Notes: generated by a model from the letters alone, not told the origin. A stretch of 44,645 nucleotides of DNA from Trichodesmium erythraeum GBRTRLIN201 (GCA_018457135.1 JAGGDU010000188.1:54046-98690); one strand, 5' to 3'; positions 26,648 through 37,394 are shown, counted from the stretch's first letter. Made by a program: numbers and translations.

Positions 26648-27754
26648 ATGATTCGTGTTTATACCCAGAGACAACAGGGAAAAAATTGGCTCCAAAGGTA
26701 TCAAGGCTACAAACCAATTTTTGGTTGTATTTTAGGATTTACAGATACAGGTCTAATTCCAGGAATTTCGGCAGCAGGAGCAACGCCACAAGACCGCCAA
26801 TATACTTGTTTAGCAGATATAGAATTTTTATATAACGGTCTACAACTACAACCCCAATATCCATTACCTCCCCTTGAGGCTGGTGCTTCCCCAGTCTTAA
26901 TCACAAAAGCAATTATTGATACTCTCAATATTCCTCTTTATTTATTTAATGCTGGCTTATACCATAAACCAACTGTTCCAACAATTGATTTGGGAGGCGC
27001 TCCTGCTCGTTGTTTAACTTCTGGTCATGCTTTAGATCTGGCAACAATTCAACATTTACTAGAAGTAGGTAGTTATTGGGGTCGGAAGTTAGCTGATGAA
27101 GCAAAAGATAGCTATGTGATTTTAGGAGAATGTGTAGTTGGAGGAACAACTACCGCTTTAGCAGTTTTATTAGGTTTGGGTATTGGCGCTATTGGTAAAG
27201 TAAATAGCAGTCATCCTCAATGTAATCATGATCAAAAATTGGCTGTAGTACATCAGGGTTTACAGGAGGCTGGCTTTCATTCGGCGCTTCCAGTGTCAGA
27301 ACCTCTAAAACTAGTCGCTGCAGTTGGAGACCCGATGCAAATAGTAGTAGCAGGAATGGGAATGGCAGCAAGTCTCAAGGTGGGGGTAATGTTAGCTGGT
27401 GGAACGCAAATGCTGGCTGTTTATGCTTTAATGCAAGTATTGGCAGAAAAGTTATCTTTACTTTGGAGACCTGAGAATATTGTGGTGGGAACAACTCGTT
27501 GGGTTGCTGAAGATCCCACGGGAGACACCGTTGGGTTAGCACAAGAGATTGGTTGTGTACCTTTAATGGCAACACAACTTCATTTTGATGAGTCTTGTTA
27601 TCCTCAACTACAAGCTTATGAAAGGGGATATGTTAAGGAAGGAGTTGGCTGTGGAGGCTGCGCGATCACTGCTCATTTATATAGAAATTGGAATCAAACT
27701 CAATTACTGAAAGCTGTTGAAGATTTGTTTGCGTCTTTTATATTTCTTGAATAA
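26648..27754 (+). CDS. CobT-like nicotinate-nucleotide phosphoribosyltransferase (UPF0284/TIGR00303)
   Basis: The 368-aa protein is the cyanobacterial/archaeal CobT-like type. It has glycine-rich PPLEAGASPVLITKAI near residue 75, GGAPARCLTSG near 117, GECVVGGTTTALAVLLGLG near 160, and GMGMAASLKVGVMLAGGTQM near 237. Canonical CobT activates the lower ligand of cobamides from nicotinate mononucleotide; this group is annotated as NaMN-dependent, but its exact substrate is less certain, particularly as cyanobacteria usually make pseudocobalamin. cobM lies about 4.4 kb downstream on the same strand but is not contiguous. ATG at 26648 is first in frame. No cobalamin riboswitch was seen upstream. 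Confidence 0.88.
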   Translation: MIRVYTQRQQGKNWLQRYQGYKPIFGCILGFTDTGLIPGISAAGATPQDRQYTCLADIEFLYNGLQLQPQYPLPPLEAGASPVLITKAIIDTLNIPLYLFNAGLYHKPTVPTIDLGGAPARCLTSGHALDLATIQHLLEVGSYWGRKLADEAKDSYVILGECVVGGTTTALAVLLGLGIGAIGKVNSSHPQCNHDQKLAVVHQGLQEAGFHSALPVSEPLKLVAAVGDPMQIVVAGMGMAASLKVGVMLAGGTQMLAVYALMQVLAEKLSLLWRPENIVVGTTRWVAEDPTGDTVGLAQEIGCVPLMATQLHFDESCYPQLQAYERGYVKEGVGCGGCAITAHLYRNWNQTQLLKAVEDLFASFIFLE

Positions 27755-28538
27755 AAAATTAGCAACATAGTTTTACACGTAAGTCAAAAGTTAACCTCCC
27801 TTACCCTAGGGCTGTTTCTTTCTCTCAAAAAAAAGGTGGGGTTCCAGGGGAGCTCGGGGAACTTTAGGAAAAAATAGGTTAAAAACCCAAGGTGAGAAGT
27901 CAAAAGATATCAAAGAAGTGGGTTTTCCATACCCAAATGAATTATCAAAAACAGGATTTACCAATGTCAATGTCGGCGTCCTAAATGTATAGCTATATAG
28001 CGGTTGGGTAAGAGTTTTTTGTTGCAGTTTTTTAATCTGAAGATTTCATCTAATGATTCTACACCATAAGGGTTGTGGTTTGATATGAATATTATTACTA
28101 TACAATATTATAACCTACTCAGCAGGTGCATAAAATTAATTACACAATTTATAAAAGCTCAATTCTTTGTTTTCTAAAGAACCCAGAGAATTAGAATAGG
28201 TAAATAATTTCTTTAAGTACTTAAGAAAGTACACAAAATTAATTACATATCTATAGAAGCTGAATTATTTGCTTTCTAAAGATGCTAGAGAATTAGAATA
28301 GGTAAATAATTTTGTGATGATGTTTATATTTTACTCTATATTTTAATCCTCAGGGTTATATCAAGTCTCATTAAATAGTTTTGTTTTCCTTTTCAACTGA
28401 TTCCTTAGTTGCAGATATGATGAGATTACATTCAGGACATTGCATAATTTTAGACTATATAATCAAAATGATATTTAAAATCAGATCTTAATTCATAGCT
28501 TGATTCACCAACGCCTGAAAATGCTATATATGTAATCT
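27755..28538. other. Spacer with 103-nt tandem duplication
   Basis: No gene. A diverged tandem duplication with period 103 lies at 28126-28314. Upstream is a slightly more GC-rich stretch (27790-27880) with no recognised element. Confidence 0.65.
28126..28314. repeat. Diverged tandem duplication, period 103 nt
   Basis: Copy 1 (28126-28211) and copy 2 (28229-28314) are offset by 103. Both contain ATAAAATTAATTACA-like and AGAGAATTAGAATAGGTAAA segments; identity is about 80% by eye. Confidence 0.8.
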
Positions 28539-28913
28539 CTAAAATTTAATTTTTTTTGATAGTAATTGTTCTTCTAAGGAAGCAATTCGATTATAAGCTG
28601 CTGTTAACTGAGCTGTTAACCGTTGAATTTGAATATTTGATGTTAATTCTCCATCAATATTTTGACTACTCTTATTCAAATAATTATCATCTACTAGGAC
28701 ATCCTTATGTTCTAATTCTGGGTTAAAATAGTCATATTTTTCTTGAAGTTCATTGCCTTGTTGCAGATTAGAATCAGTTTCTGTAGTTTGATATTTATTT
28801 ACTTTCTCAATAATTATGTAATTTGATACCTTGTCATTGAGTTGTTCAATAATTCTATATATTACTTCAACTTTTTTAGTCAAAGCAAAAATTTGTTCTT
28901 GCAATAGTTCCAT
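28539..28913 (-). CDS. Small coiled-coil hypothetical protein
   Basis: The 124-aa protein has a coiled-coil N-terminus (about 1-40), a polar linker, and a C-terminal helix QRLTAQLTAAYNRIASLEEQ. That C-terminal helix resembles a motif I associate with small cyanobacterial proteins of unknown function. Not secreted, no TM. I prefer ATG at 28913, because GAAG lies 6-9 bases upstream; the frame also starts at two GTG codons (28928, 28925). The gene stands alone in an otherwise empty 3-kb region. Confidence 0.55.
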   Translation of the reverse strand: MELLQEQIFALTKKVEVIYRIIEQLNDKVSNYIIIEKVNKYQTTETDSNLQQGNELQEKYDYFNPELEHKDVLVDDNYLNKSSQNIDGELTSNIQIQRLTAQLTAAYNRIASLEEQLLSKKIKF

Positions 28914-29472
28914 ATATTTCTTCACCACTTGAAAATTAAGTTTACACTATTCAATCCTAATTAACTTCTATATCTATGTGGTTATTATTTTTAATTTCTT
29001 AACTTTATAATAATAATTGATTTATTAAAAAAAGATTAAATATTTATATAACTGAAGATAATGTTAAACTGAAAAAAATCAAAGATAATCTCTAGAGTTT
29101 TATTAAAAATTAGTGCTATATAATTTTTTTTAAGTAACTTGATTTACACTAAAAATATTTCAAATAATTGAAAATAAATATAAGTATCAAACGACTATTT
29201 CATGTATATGTGTCAATTTAATTTATAAAATTCACACTTTTATGGCAAAGTGATTTGGTCATTAAAATTATATTGATATTGATTTTATTAACACAAATAT
29301 AACTATTTACAGCGGATTTCATGGTTTATTAATCAAAGTAAATTTAGCTTTTTCAACAATTTTTAAGTATATAATTAAGTTTTTATTATTGTTAAGCAAA
29401 TCTACTGTAATAACTCTTTCCGGACTTACATATAATAGGCTATATATATGTCTAACTACTCATCGGTACTTT

Positions 29473-29498
29473 GACATTTTTTAACTGCAAAAAATGTC
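29473..29498. repeat. Perfect 10-bp inverted repeat
   Basis: GACATTTTTT (29473-29482) and AAAAAATGTC (29489-29498) around a 6-base loop. With a T-rich left arm it could terminate minus-strand transcription; there is no gene nearby. Confidence 0.6.
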
Positions 29499-29999
29499 TA
29501 TTATTACTCTTATTGGGTAAGATAAATATGCAACTTTTTATAAAAAAATAAAAATCTAATAATTCTTATATAAGGGTTGAATGTAATTTTTAACTTACGT
29601 TTTACTAAACTACTTTTATTACATTTATAAAAATTATCAAGCATTTACTATAACTATTTTTTAGGGAGCAATGTAGTTTTAAACTTTTTCCCATGGGCAT
29701 GTCGCATTTTCTTGTATAAATAAGCGTTTTTTTACACCCTTGATTACTATTAGATATAATTATTGTTAACTATTTACCATCTTGATCCAATTTTTTATTC
29801 TTTTATTTTTCTCTCTTAAGTATGACTAATATCAGTATTAATACTGCTATTTTTAATATTAAAAAAGTATTTATGGTTAAAATTACTTTTGATTTCTCAT
29901 ACTACTTTAAATGCTCTTATAAGCCTTATTTACAAATCATAAAACATTTGGCTATACTTGAACTTTATATTGATTGATAAATGCTATTTATTATTGACT

Positions 30000-30865
30000 T
30001 AACTTTATTTTCTACTAACCTCTGTAATCTATCCAGTTATTTTTTAAAATCTTCCCCGGGCACCATGAATACATGATAAATGGTATTAATAATATACAGA
30101 TATTATTGTTTTTAATATTTTAACTTATTCTATTCCTTTCCTGACAGTTAATTTTTCGATTTTATTTTTTTATATATCAAATATATCCCTGCCTTAATAT
30201 CCTTTATATTCTTATTTTTTTTACTCCCTATCATATTTTTTTTGCTGTTTATTGAATGAGTATTTATGACTTTATTGACAAACTTATCTGACTACTAAGT
30301 CTACTATTAATCCACATCTATCTGTGATAATTATTTGTGAAATTAAATGTATATTTTTTGTATTTACCTGAATAATATGTTTCCTATGTTTCCTATTTAA
30401 AAAGTATTTTTATGTCTTTCTGGTTTACTGTATAAAGTTAATTATAGCTATTTTAATATTTCTTTATCCTATAACTCTATAATTCTTTTTTTTTTACCCA
30501 CTCCAATAATCTTGCTGGTAGTAATTACCGGAAAATAACCACTTAACTTATTCTCAAATATATTGTTGGCAATTAATCACTGACACCAAAATTTATTCCT
30601 ATCAATTTAAATATCTGCTTCTAGTAGAAATAATATAAAGTTTATCTAATTTACTTACTAGGAATTAATCATGTTTCTACTACCCTTTACTTTAATTAAT
30701 ATTTTTTTTTACAAAGGGCTTTGACCGATTCTCTTTCTCCAACAATATTCTGAGCATTTTATATTAATTTTTGAAAGCTGTATGTTAGTGACACCAATAA
30801 CTCTCTTTGTCCGTTTTCGATGGTTATTAATATATTCTAATACTTGATTCAGATCGGGGCTGCAT
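30000..30865 (-). pseudogene. Decayed DDE transposase (IS5-like, HTH_Tnp_4/DDE_Tnp_4 type)
   Basis: Reading the minus strand and shifting frames, collinear transposase fragments appear in the correct order. LNQVLEYINNHRKRTKRVIG (from about 30852) is the N-terminal helix-turn-helix start. KVKGSRN is a degenerate GGGRK. IFKLIGINFGVSD (about 30577-30615) corresponds to the TFQVLG..FGVS segment. ANNIFENKLSGYF (about 30535-30571) follows. YYSGKYKKYTFNF (about 30341-30378) corresponds to YSGKKKQHTFK of the DDE core. SQIIITDRCGLIVDLVV (about 30290-30342) corresponds to NQVIVxxxGxIVDVVVG. Fainter pieces continue to about 30000. Many stops and frameshifts show it is dead. Flanking inverted repeats could not be recognised. 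Confidence 0.75.
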
Positions 30866-31208
30866 AAAGAATAATAGACTACTATATTTGATGTTAATTT
30901 TGATTTTGGAGATGTCTATTAGAAAGATCAACTAATATCACTGTTAATACATAATCATAAAATTGGACAGGAAATTCAGTTAGATTTTAGATATTATACC
31001 CAAGCATAATAAATTATAATAGTCACCTGTTTTATAAAAGTTTTTATACTTATAAATAGTAAAGAACATCCATAGTAATTTTGATACTAGATTAATGACC
31101 AATAAATAAGGTTTTAAGCCTACCCTTTCATGGGGATAAAAAGAAATTTATGATTTCAAGCCCTCAACCAAAGTGAGAGGTACTAATAACTTATAACTGA
31201 TAACTGAA

Positions 31209-32075
31209 ATGACAGTAGAGATTACCTTATTGCCTTTAGGCTTTCAATTTACTTCTCCAGGTCCAATTATTTTTCAGTTGGGACCTTTGATAATTCGCTG
31301 GTATGGACTTTTAATTGCAGCTGCACTATTAATTGGAGTCACTCTTTCCCAATACTTAGCTAAACTTCGTCATGTTAACCCAGAATTATTGGGTGATTTA
31401 GTGATTTGGTTAGTATTAGCCGCAATTCCTGGAGCCCGTTTGTACTATGTTCTCTTTGAGTGGGAACAATATCAACAAAATCCTATAGATATGATTGCTA
31501 TTTGGAAAGGAGGAATTGCAATTCATGGAGCAATTATTGGTGGGGCGATCGCTGCTTTGATTTTTGCCAGACTCAATAAAATTTCTTTCTGGCAATTAGC
31601 AGATTTAGTAGCTCCTTCTTTAATTTTAGGACAAGTCATCGGTCGGTGGGGTAATTTTTTCAATTCTGAGGCTTTTGGCAGTCCCACAGATTTACCTTGG
31701 AAGTTGTATATTCCTCCAGAACGTCGTCCGTTAGACTTAATAAGTTTTGATTATTTCCATCCGACTTTTTTATATGAGTCTTTATGGAATTTGATAGTAT
31801 TTGGATTATTAATATTTCTTTTTTTTAGAGATTTGCGGGGTAGACCTCGACTTAAACCAGGGACTTTATTTCTAGTCTATATGGTTGCTTATAGTAGTGG
31901 ACGGATTTGGATTGAAGCATTGCGCACTGATAGTTTAATGTTAGGACCATTACGCATTGCTCAGTTTGTCAGTTTAGCTGGTATTTTGTTGGGATTAATA
32001 GGTTTAGGGTGGCTATATTTGTTGAAACGACCTTTGCTAGATGTTTTACCCCCAGAAGTTAAAGAAACAAACTGA
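31209..32075 (+). CDS. lgt: Prolipoprotein diacylglyceryl transferase
   Basis: The 288-aa polytopic inner-membrane enzyme transfers diacylglycerol from phosphatidylglycerol to the lipobox cysteine of prolipoproteins. It has the Lgt signature [13 protein letters not shown] (about 147-159), the catalytic-region IHGAIIGG segment (about 105-112), and about seven hydrophobic segments. Length is normal. It would modify lipoproteins such as the protease-TPR-FGE protein in this window. ATG at 31209 follows TAACTGATAACTGAA repeats. cobM begins 112 bases downstream, past a hairpin. Confidence 0.95.
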   Translation: MTVEITLLPLGFQFTSPGPIIFQLGPLIIRWYGLLIAAALLIGVTLSQYLAKLRHVNPELLGDLVIWLVLAAIPGARLYYVLFEWEQYQQNPIDMIAIWKGGIAIHGAIIGGAIAALIFARLNKISFWQLADLVAPSLILGQVIGRWGNFFNSEAFGSPTDLPWKLYIPPERRPLDLISFDYFHPTFLYESLWNLIVFGLLIFLFFRDLRGRPRLKPGTLFLVYMVAYSSGRIWIEALRTDSLMLGPLRIAQFVSLAGILLGLIGLGWLYLLKRPLLDVLPPEVKETN

Positions 32076-32100
32076 ACTAAACTAAGTGAAAAATTAGAAA

Positions 32101-32125
32101 AGTCCTAGACATAAAGCCTAGGACT
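32101..32125. terminator. Hairpin after lgt
   Basis: AGTCCTAG (32101-32108) pairs perfectly with CTAGGACT (32118-32125) around a 9-base loop, 26 bases after the lgt stop. No T-run follows, so it may be an mRNA-processing or attenuating structure rather than a true terminator before cobM. Confidence 0.5.
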
Positions 32126-32187
32126 AAACCAGGGTGCATCTACCATTCCATTTATCTGAAGATAAAGACTCATATCCGGAAAAATTA

Positions 32188-32985
32188 ATGAACGATACTA
32201 AAAGTCTCACACCAGCAGTTTACATTTTAGGGGCAGGCCCTGGAGCTCCGGACTTATTAACGGTGAAGGCTGACAAAATCTTAACTACAGCAGATGTAAT
32301 TCTATATGCAGATTCTTTGGTACCCAAACAAATGTTAAGGAATGTGCGTCATGATGCTGAGATTATCACAACGGCTAATAAAACTTTAGAAGAAATTTTA
32401 CCTTTAATGATTGACCGAGTCAGAAAAGGTCTTTCTGTGGTGCGCCTTCATTCTGGAGACCCTAGTTTATATGGGGCGGTTTATGAACAAATGCAACTTT
32501 TGGCTGAAGCGGGAATTGATTTTGAGATTGTGCCTGGAATTAGTGCATTTCAGGATGCAGCAGCTAAGTTAAAGGTTGAGTTGACTGTGCCTGGGTTGGT
32601 ACAGACTATTATTTTAACAAGAATTAGTGGGAAAGCAACTGCTGTTCCTTCAAGGGAAGAATTGGGTAGTTTGGCAGCTCATGGAGCCAGTTTATGTTTA
32701 TATTTGAGTGCCCGATATGTGTGGGAAGCACAAGAAAAGTTGATGGAACATTATTCGGCTGACATACCTGTGGCGATATGTTATAGGTTGGGATGGCCTG
32801 ATGAGAAAATTTGGGTTGTGCCTTTGGAGAAAATGGCCCTTATGACTGAAGAGAAACAGTTAGTTAGAACCACACTTTATGTGATTAGTCCTGCTTTGGA
32901 GAAGCTGGAAAAAGTAGGTCGCTCTGGTCTTTATAATCCTGAACATAATCATTTATTTCGAGGAAAACATAACAGAAAAAATTAA
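32188..32985 (+). CDS. cobM: Precorrin-4 C11-methyltransferase
   Basis: The 265-aa SAM-dependent tetrapyrrole methylase methylates C-11 in the corrin pathway. It has YILGAGPGAPDLLTVKA at its N-terminus, VVRLHSGDPSLYGAVYEQM, and VPGISAFQDAAAKLKVELTVPG, which suit CobM/CbiF. The frame is open up to GTG at 32134, but ATG at 32188 fits family length and is preceded by a purine-rich CCGGAAAAA site. Together with the CobT-like gene it indicates cobamide synthesis in this organism. Confidence 0.92.
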   Translation: MNDTKSLTPAVYILGAGPGAPDLLTVKADKILTTADVILYADSLVPKQMLRNVRHDAEIITTANKTLEEILPLMIDRVRKGLSVVRLHSGDPSLYGAVYEQMQLLAEAGIDFEIVPGISAFQDAAAKLKVELTVPGLVQTIILTRISGKATAVPSREELGSLAAHGASLCLYLSARYVWEAQEKLMEHYSADIPVAICYRLGWPDEKIWVVPLEKMALMTEEKQLVRTTLYVISPALEKLEKVGRSGLYNPEHNHLFRGKHNRKN

Positions 32986-33734
32986 ATTTAACTAATAGCA
33001 AATGATTCCAAAGTTTAAAGATAAATAGCTTTAATTAATCGAGACTTTATAATTCCTGAAGTGGATGGAATTGATTAATTATGACTATTAAAATATCTAA
33101 TTAATCAATACTCCTGCTTCAGAAATAGAAAAACAAATATCAAAGCTCGTATGCTCATCCAATCCATGATGGTATTATTATAGTCTGTTATCCTTCCTCT
33201 TAAATTAATTGAATTTAATTCATACTTACTTCTCCTGATTCTCGAATGTTTAGTATAACTTGATAACTAGGGTTCAGATACTATCTCATGGTTTTCAAGT
33301 AATAGTAATTAAACAGTTTATCGGAGATAAAATTCCTGGAGACTACAGTATGAAGCCGGAAATCTGACTCAGAGCCAGAGGAGTTTCTCTTATGTTGGAC
33401 TACTTAATTCCAAACCTTTGGAATCCTAATCATTCCCTCACTAAAAGTTGGCCACCGTTACGGGGGAATCTCCACTGTAGTGATAAACATTGACTTTCAG
33501 TTTATTATTAAGAGCAGTTAGGTATCCTAAGTAACCACGCTCCCTAATTTAGGAAAAATAATAATTTTATCTACGCAATTGAAAAATATTGTGTTTATCT
33601 AAAGCTATAAGTCAAAAAAAACTTGCCCTAAACTTTTAGAAACAACCAAAATCTTAGAAAAACAAACCCATAAATCACAAGTCCTGTCTATAATTAATTA
33701 AAAATCAATCTATCCAGTAGAAAAACTGGCCTTC
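32986..33734. other. Spacer upstream of smc
   Basis: No gene is supported. At 33350-33545 the sequence is more GC-rich than other spacers, with an ATTCCAAA-CC-TTTGGAAT palindrome (33407-33424), and could hold an unrecognised RNA or the smc promoter region. Confidence 0.55.
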
Positions 33735-36700
33735 ATGGTTCATATCAAATGCTTGGAACTGACCAACTTTAAATCCTTCGGTGGCACAACCACAATTCCG
33801 TTGCTGCCGGGGTTTACTGTGGTTTCTGGACCAAATGGTTCTGGTAAATCCAATATTCTTGATGCACTTCTATTTTGCCTGGGCTTATCAACTTCCAAAG
33901 GCATGAGAGCTGAACGTCTTCCAGATCTGGTTAACAATAAATTAGCTGGACGTAAAACTGTTGAAACTATTGTGACTGTTACCTTTGATTTAGAAGACCT
34001 TTCAAGTCAAAAGAATGGCCAGAATGAACTGGGCTCAGTACAGCCACAAGTACCGGAAGTAGAAGAAAATGGATATAAGACTCGGGAAACTAAAGATCCT
34101 TTTGAGATAACTAATTCTTTTGATTCATTATTAGAGTGGAGCATTTCTCGTCGCCTGCGGGTTACCAAGCAAGGTACTTATACTTCTACCTACTATATGA
34201 ATGGTCAGCCATGTACTCTGAGCCAACTCCATGAACAACTAAATCAACTTCGGGTTTACGCTGAAGGATATAATGTAGTTCTCCAGGGTGATGTGACTGG
34301 TATTATTTCTATGAAGTCTCGGGAACGTCGGGAGATTATTGATGAGTTGGCAGGTGTGGCTCAGTTTGACAGAAAAATTTCTTTGGCAAAAGAAAAATTA
34401 GATTTAGTTAAGGAGCAGGAGGAAAAAAGTCGTATTGTAGAAAGAGAACTGGAAAAACAATGTGGCCGTCTTTCTCAAGATTGTGTAAAGGCTAAAAAAT
34501 ATCAACAACTACGAGGGGAACTTGAGGAGAAAAGTCTCTGGCAAACAATACTCAGATGGCAAAATCTACAAAAACAGGAATGGAAACTGAGGGAAAATAT
34601 TGAGTCAGGCGATCGCTCTGTCACTGAATTTAACCAAAATATTCAAGCTAAAGAAACTGAAGTTAGACAAGCTCAAACTGAACTAGATGACCTTAACGCC
34701 CAAGTGAAAGCTTTGGGGGAAGAACAACTTTTAGCTTTACAGTCCAGCCTCGCGACTCAAGAAGCGGAGCGCTGTCAATTTCAAAAAAAGCACAAAGAAT
34801 TAGAAGCTACTATTCAGCAGACTCAAAAAAATTTGAGTCAATTAGAGCAAGAAGTAAATAAACACCAGCAAAATTTAGAAGTATTAGCTACTGAAATTGT
34901 TGTCCAAACTCAAAATGTTTCATTTTTAGAAGCTGGTCGTAATGAAGCCCAAGAAATTCTTAATCAACAACGAGGTTCAGCTAGTGCTATTGCTGATACT
35001 GCTGAAGCTTGGGTTAAGGAACAGGGTCAACTTCATCATCAAATTGAAAGTCTACAACAAACTCTCAACCCTCAACGAACTGAACAAGCTAGAGTTAGGG
35101 AACGAGCTTATCAGTTAGAAAAGCAAATTCAAGAACAGCAAGAGTCTCTAGGAGTTTTAGGGGAAGAAATTGAAGGTTATGGTAAGCACTATGAACAGGT
35201 AAAAGAGTCGAAAGAGACAGCTAGGTATCAAGTAGAGTCTTTAACGAAACAATTGGAGGCTGTAGAACAAGATTTAAAAGTTCAGCAAGATACTCAGACT
35301 CGCCTACTACAAGAACAAAGAGACAGACAAAGAAAACTTGATAAGTTAGAAGCCCAGCAACAGGCAATTCAAGAGGCTACTGGTACTTATGCTACTAAGA
35401 TGCTACAACAGTCGGGTATTTCTGGGATCTGTGGTCTGGTGGCACAGTTAGGGAGGGTTGAACCAAAATATCAACTGGCTTTAGAAATTGCTGCTGGTGG
35501 CCGTCTAGGAAATATGGTGGTCGAAAATGATGGAGTGGCAGCTTTGGGGATTGAATTTTTGAAACGACACAAAGCTGGTCGGATGACGTTTTTGCCTTTG
35601 AATAAAATTAGATATCCTGCTCAGAAACGGGATGGTAGTTTAGGTTGGGGAGCAGCTGGGTTTATAGATTATGCTGTGAATTTGATTGAGTGTGACCCCC
35701 ATTATCAAGATATTTTTGCTTATGTGTTTGGTTCGACTTTAGTATTTGATATTTTGGTGAATGCCCGCAAGTATTTGGGTAAATATCGGATAGTTACTCT
35801 GGATGGGGAAATATTGGAAAGTAGTGGGGCGATGACTGGTGGAAGTATGTCGCGCCGTTCGGGAAGCTTGCATTTTGGCACGGTTGATGGTAGGGACTTG
35901 ACAGAAATAGGGGAAATGGAAAGTCATAGTCAACGTTTGCAAGAAATAGATATAGTTCTGGAGCGATGTTTGGTGGAGATAGAGGGGTTAAAAGAAAAGG
36001 TGAAAGAGCGATCGCAAGCTTTCATGGAAGGAAAGCAGTATTTTAGGGAAACTGAGCTAAAAGTATCACAAATTGAGGCTGAACTGCAAAGATTGATTAG
36101 ACAACAAGAGCAAGGACAAGGGCAACTAGAGAAAAATAATCAGGAGCTAGTTGATGCTCATAATAGGTTGATGTCCTTAGACCAAGAAATTCCAGCTCAG
36201 GAAGTCCAGTTGACTGAGTTAAGGAAAACTTTGGCTGAGTTGGAAAAGTCTCATACTCATAGTGAATGGCAACAACTCCAAACTATGATTCGGTCTCAAG
36301 AGGTAGTTTTGCAAGAACAGGAAGCTACTTTGCGCAGTGCTGAACAAAAATTACAGCATTTGGAAAATCAACAACGGCTTTTGCAGGAGAAGGTAGAGGC
36401 AATTTCCCGTCGCTGTTCAGAATATCAAGAACAAGAATTAGATGCTTATAATACCATAAAAGAAGTAAAAAGTCAAATCTTAGTTGTAGATGAGGAAGTT
36501 GGCAAGACGAGAGAAGGAATGGCCAAAGTCGAAGAAAGGCTGGGTACAGAAAAACAAAAACGAGATGAAGCTGAAGCTAATTTGCGGGAGTTATATTTGG
36601 CAAAACAAGGATTAGAATGGCAACTACAAAAATTACAGGAATCTCAACAGGGACGTCGGGAACAGTTGGTCCCTTTGCAAATTCTCTTAGAAGAGCAGAA

Positions 36701-37394
36701 AGCAGAATTGCCTGATCCATTGCCAATAGTGCCTGAAAAGATAAAAATGACAGAGTTGGAGAAGGAGGTGCGATCGCTACAGAAACAACTGCAAGCCCTA
36801 GAACCTGTAAATATGTTGGCTCTTGAAGAATATGAGCAAACTCAGAAACGACTAGAAGAATTAAGTCAAAAGTTAGGCACTCTTGAGGAGGAGCGGACAG
36901 CATTGTTGTTAAGAATAGAAAACTTTACTACTATGAGACAACGTTCATTTTTTGAAGCGTTTAATGCTGTAAATAAAAATTTTCAGACAATTTTTGCTGC
37001 ACTTTCTGAAGGAGACGGCTATCTTCAATTAGATAATCAAGAAGATCCTTTTAACAGTGGGTTAAATTTAGTCGCTCACCCTAAAGGAAAGCCGGTACAA
37101 AGGTTGGCCTCTATGTCTGGAGGAGAGAAGTCTTTAACAGCTTTAAGCTTTATTTTTGCTCTACAACGCTACCGTCCATCTCCTTTTTATGCTTTTGACG
37201 AAGTGGATATGTTTTTAGATGGGGCCAATGTGGAGCGATTAGCTAAAATGATTAAACAACAGGCAGAAGGGGCTCAGTTTATTGTGGTAAGTTTACGAAG
37301 GCCAATGATGGAATTATCAGAGCGTACTATCGGCGTGACCCAAGCTAGAGGTGCTTATACCCAAGTTTTAGGTATAAAAATGAGTCAACATTAG
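33735..37394 (+). CDS. smc: Chromosome segregation/condensation ATPase SMC
   Basis: The 1219-aa protein has the full SMC architecture. The N-terminal head has Walker A GPNGSGKSN (residues about 33-41). Two long coiled-coil arms flank a hinge at about 555-700 (GLVAQLGRVEPKYQLALEIAAGG ... GEILESSGAMTGGS, the glycine-rich hinge core). The C-terminal head has signature MSGGEKSLTALS and Walker B FYAFDEVDMFLDG. Length is typical. It works with ScpA/ScpB kleisin to organise and segregate the chromosome; these are not in the window. ATG at 33735 is directly before the conserved IKCLELTNFKSFGG. One HIP1 site occurs near 34611 and further ones near 36008 and 36770. The gene is intact. Confidence 0.97.
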   Translation: MVHIKCLELTNFKSFGGTTTIPLLPGFTVVSGPNGSGKSNILDALLFCLGLSTSKGMRAERLPDLVNNKLAGRKTVETIVTVTFDLEDLSSQKNGQNELGSVQPQVPEVEENGYKTRETKDPFEITNSFDSLLEWSISRRLRVTKQGTYTSTYYMNGQPCTLSQLHEQLNQLRVYAEGYNVVLQGDVTGIISMKSRERREIIDELAGVAQFDRKISLAKEKLDLVKEQEEKSRIVERELEKQCGRLSQDCVKAKKYQQLRGELEEKSLWQTILRWQNLQKQEWKLRENIESGDRSVTEFNQNIQAKETEVRQAQTELDDLNAQVKALGEEQLLALQSSLATQEAERCQFQKKHKELEATIQQTQKNLSQLEQEVNKHQQNLEVLATEIVVQTQNVSFLEAGRNEAQEILNQQRGSASAIADTAEAWVKEQGQLHHQIESLQQTLNPQRTEQARVRERAYQLEKQIQEQQESLGVLGEEIEGYGKHYEQVKESKETARYQVESLTKQLEAVEQDLKVQQDTQTRLLQEQRDRQRKLDKLEAQQQAIQEATGTYATKMLQQSGISGICGLVAQLGRVEPKYQLALEIAAGGRLGNMVVENDGVAALGIEFLKRHKAGRMTFLPLNKIRYPAQKRDGSLGWGAAGFIDYAVNLIECDPHYQDIFAYVFGSTLVFDILVNARKYLGKYRIVTLDGEILESSGAMTGGSMSRRSGSLHFGTVDGRDLTEIGEMESHSQRLQEIDIVLERCLVEIEGLKEKVKERSQAFMEGKQYFRETELKVSQIEAELQRLIRQQEQGQGQLEKNNQELVDAHNRLMSLDQEIPAQEVQLTELRKTLAELEKSHTHSEWQQLQTMIRSQEVVLQEQEATLRSAEQKLQHLENQQRLLQEKVEAISRRCSEYQEQELDAYNTIKEVKSQILVVDEEVGKTREGMAKVEERLGTEKQKRDEAEANLRELYLAKQGLEWQLQKLQESQQGRREQLVPLQILLEEQKAELPDPLPIVPEKIKMTELEKEVRSLQKQLQALEPVNMLALEEYEQTQKRLEELSQKLGTLEEERTALLLRIENFTTMRQRSFFEAFNAVNKNFQTIFAALSEGDGYLQLDNQEDPFNSGLNLVAHPKGKPVQRLASMSGGEKSLTALSFIFALQRYRPSPFYAFDEVDMFLDGANVERLAKMIKQQAEGAQFIVVSLRRPMMELSERTIGVTQARGAYTQVLGIKMSQH

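Larger units (their letters stand above)
28929..31208. other. 2.3-kb region without intact genes
   Basis: Very AT-rich. It contains a decayed transposase (about 30000-30865, minus strand) and a perfect 10-bp hairpin (29473-29498). The final part includes TAACTGA repeats directly before lgt (31190-31206). I see nothing in 29000-29470 or 29500-29990. Confidence 0.75.

Noticed and set aside
33735-37394. Intein or frameshift in smc
   Set aside because: Length, hinge and both ATPase heads are continuous and in one frame.
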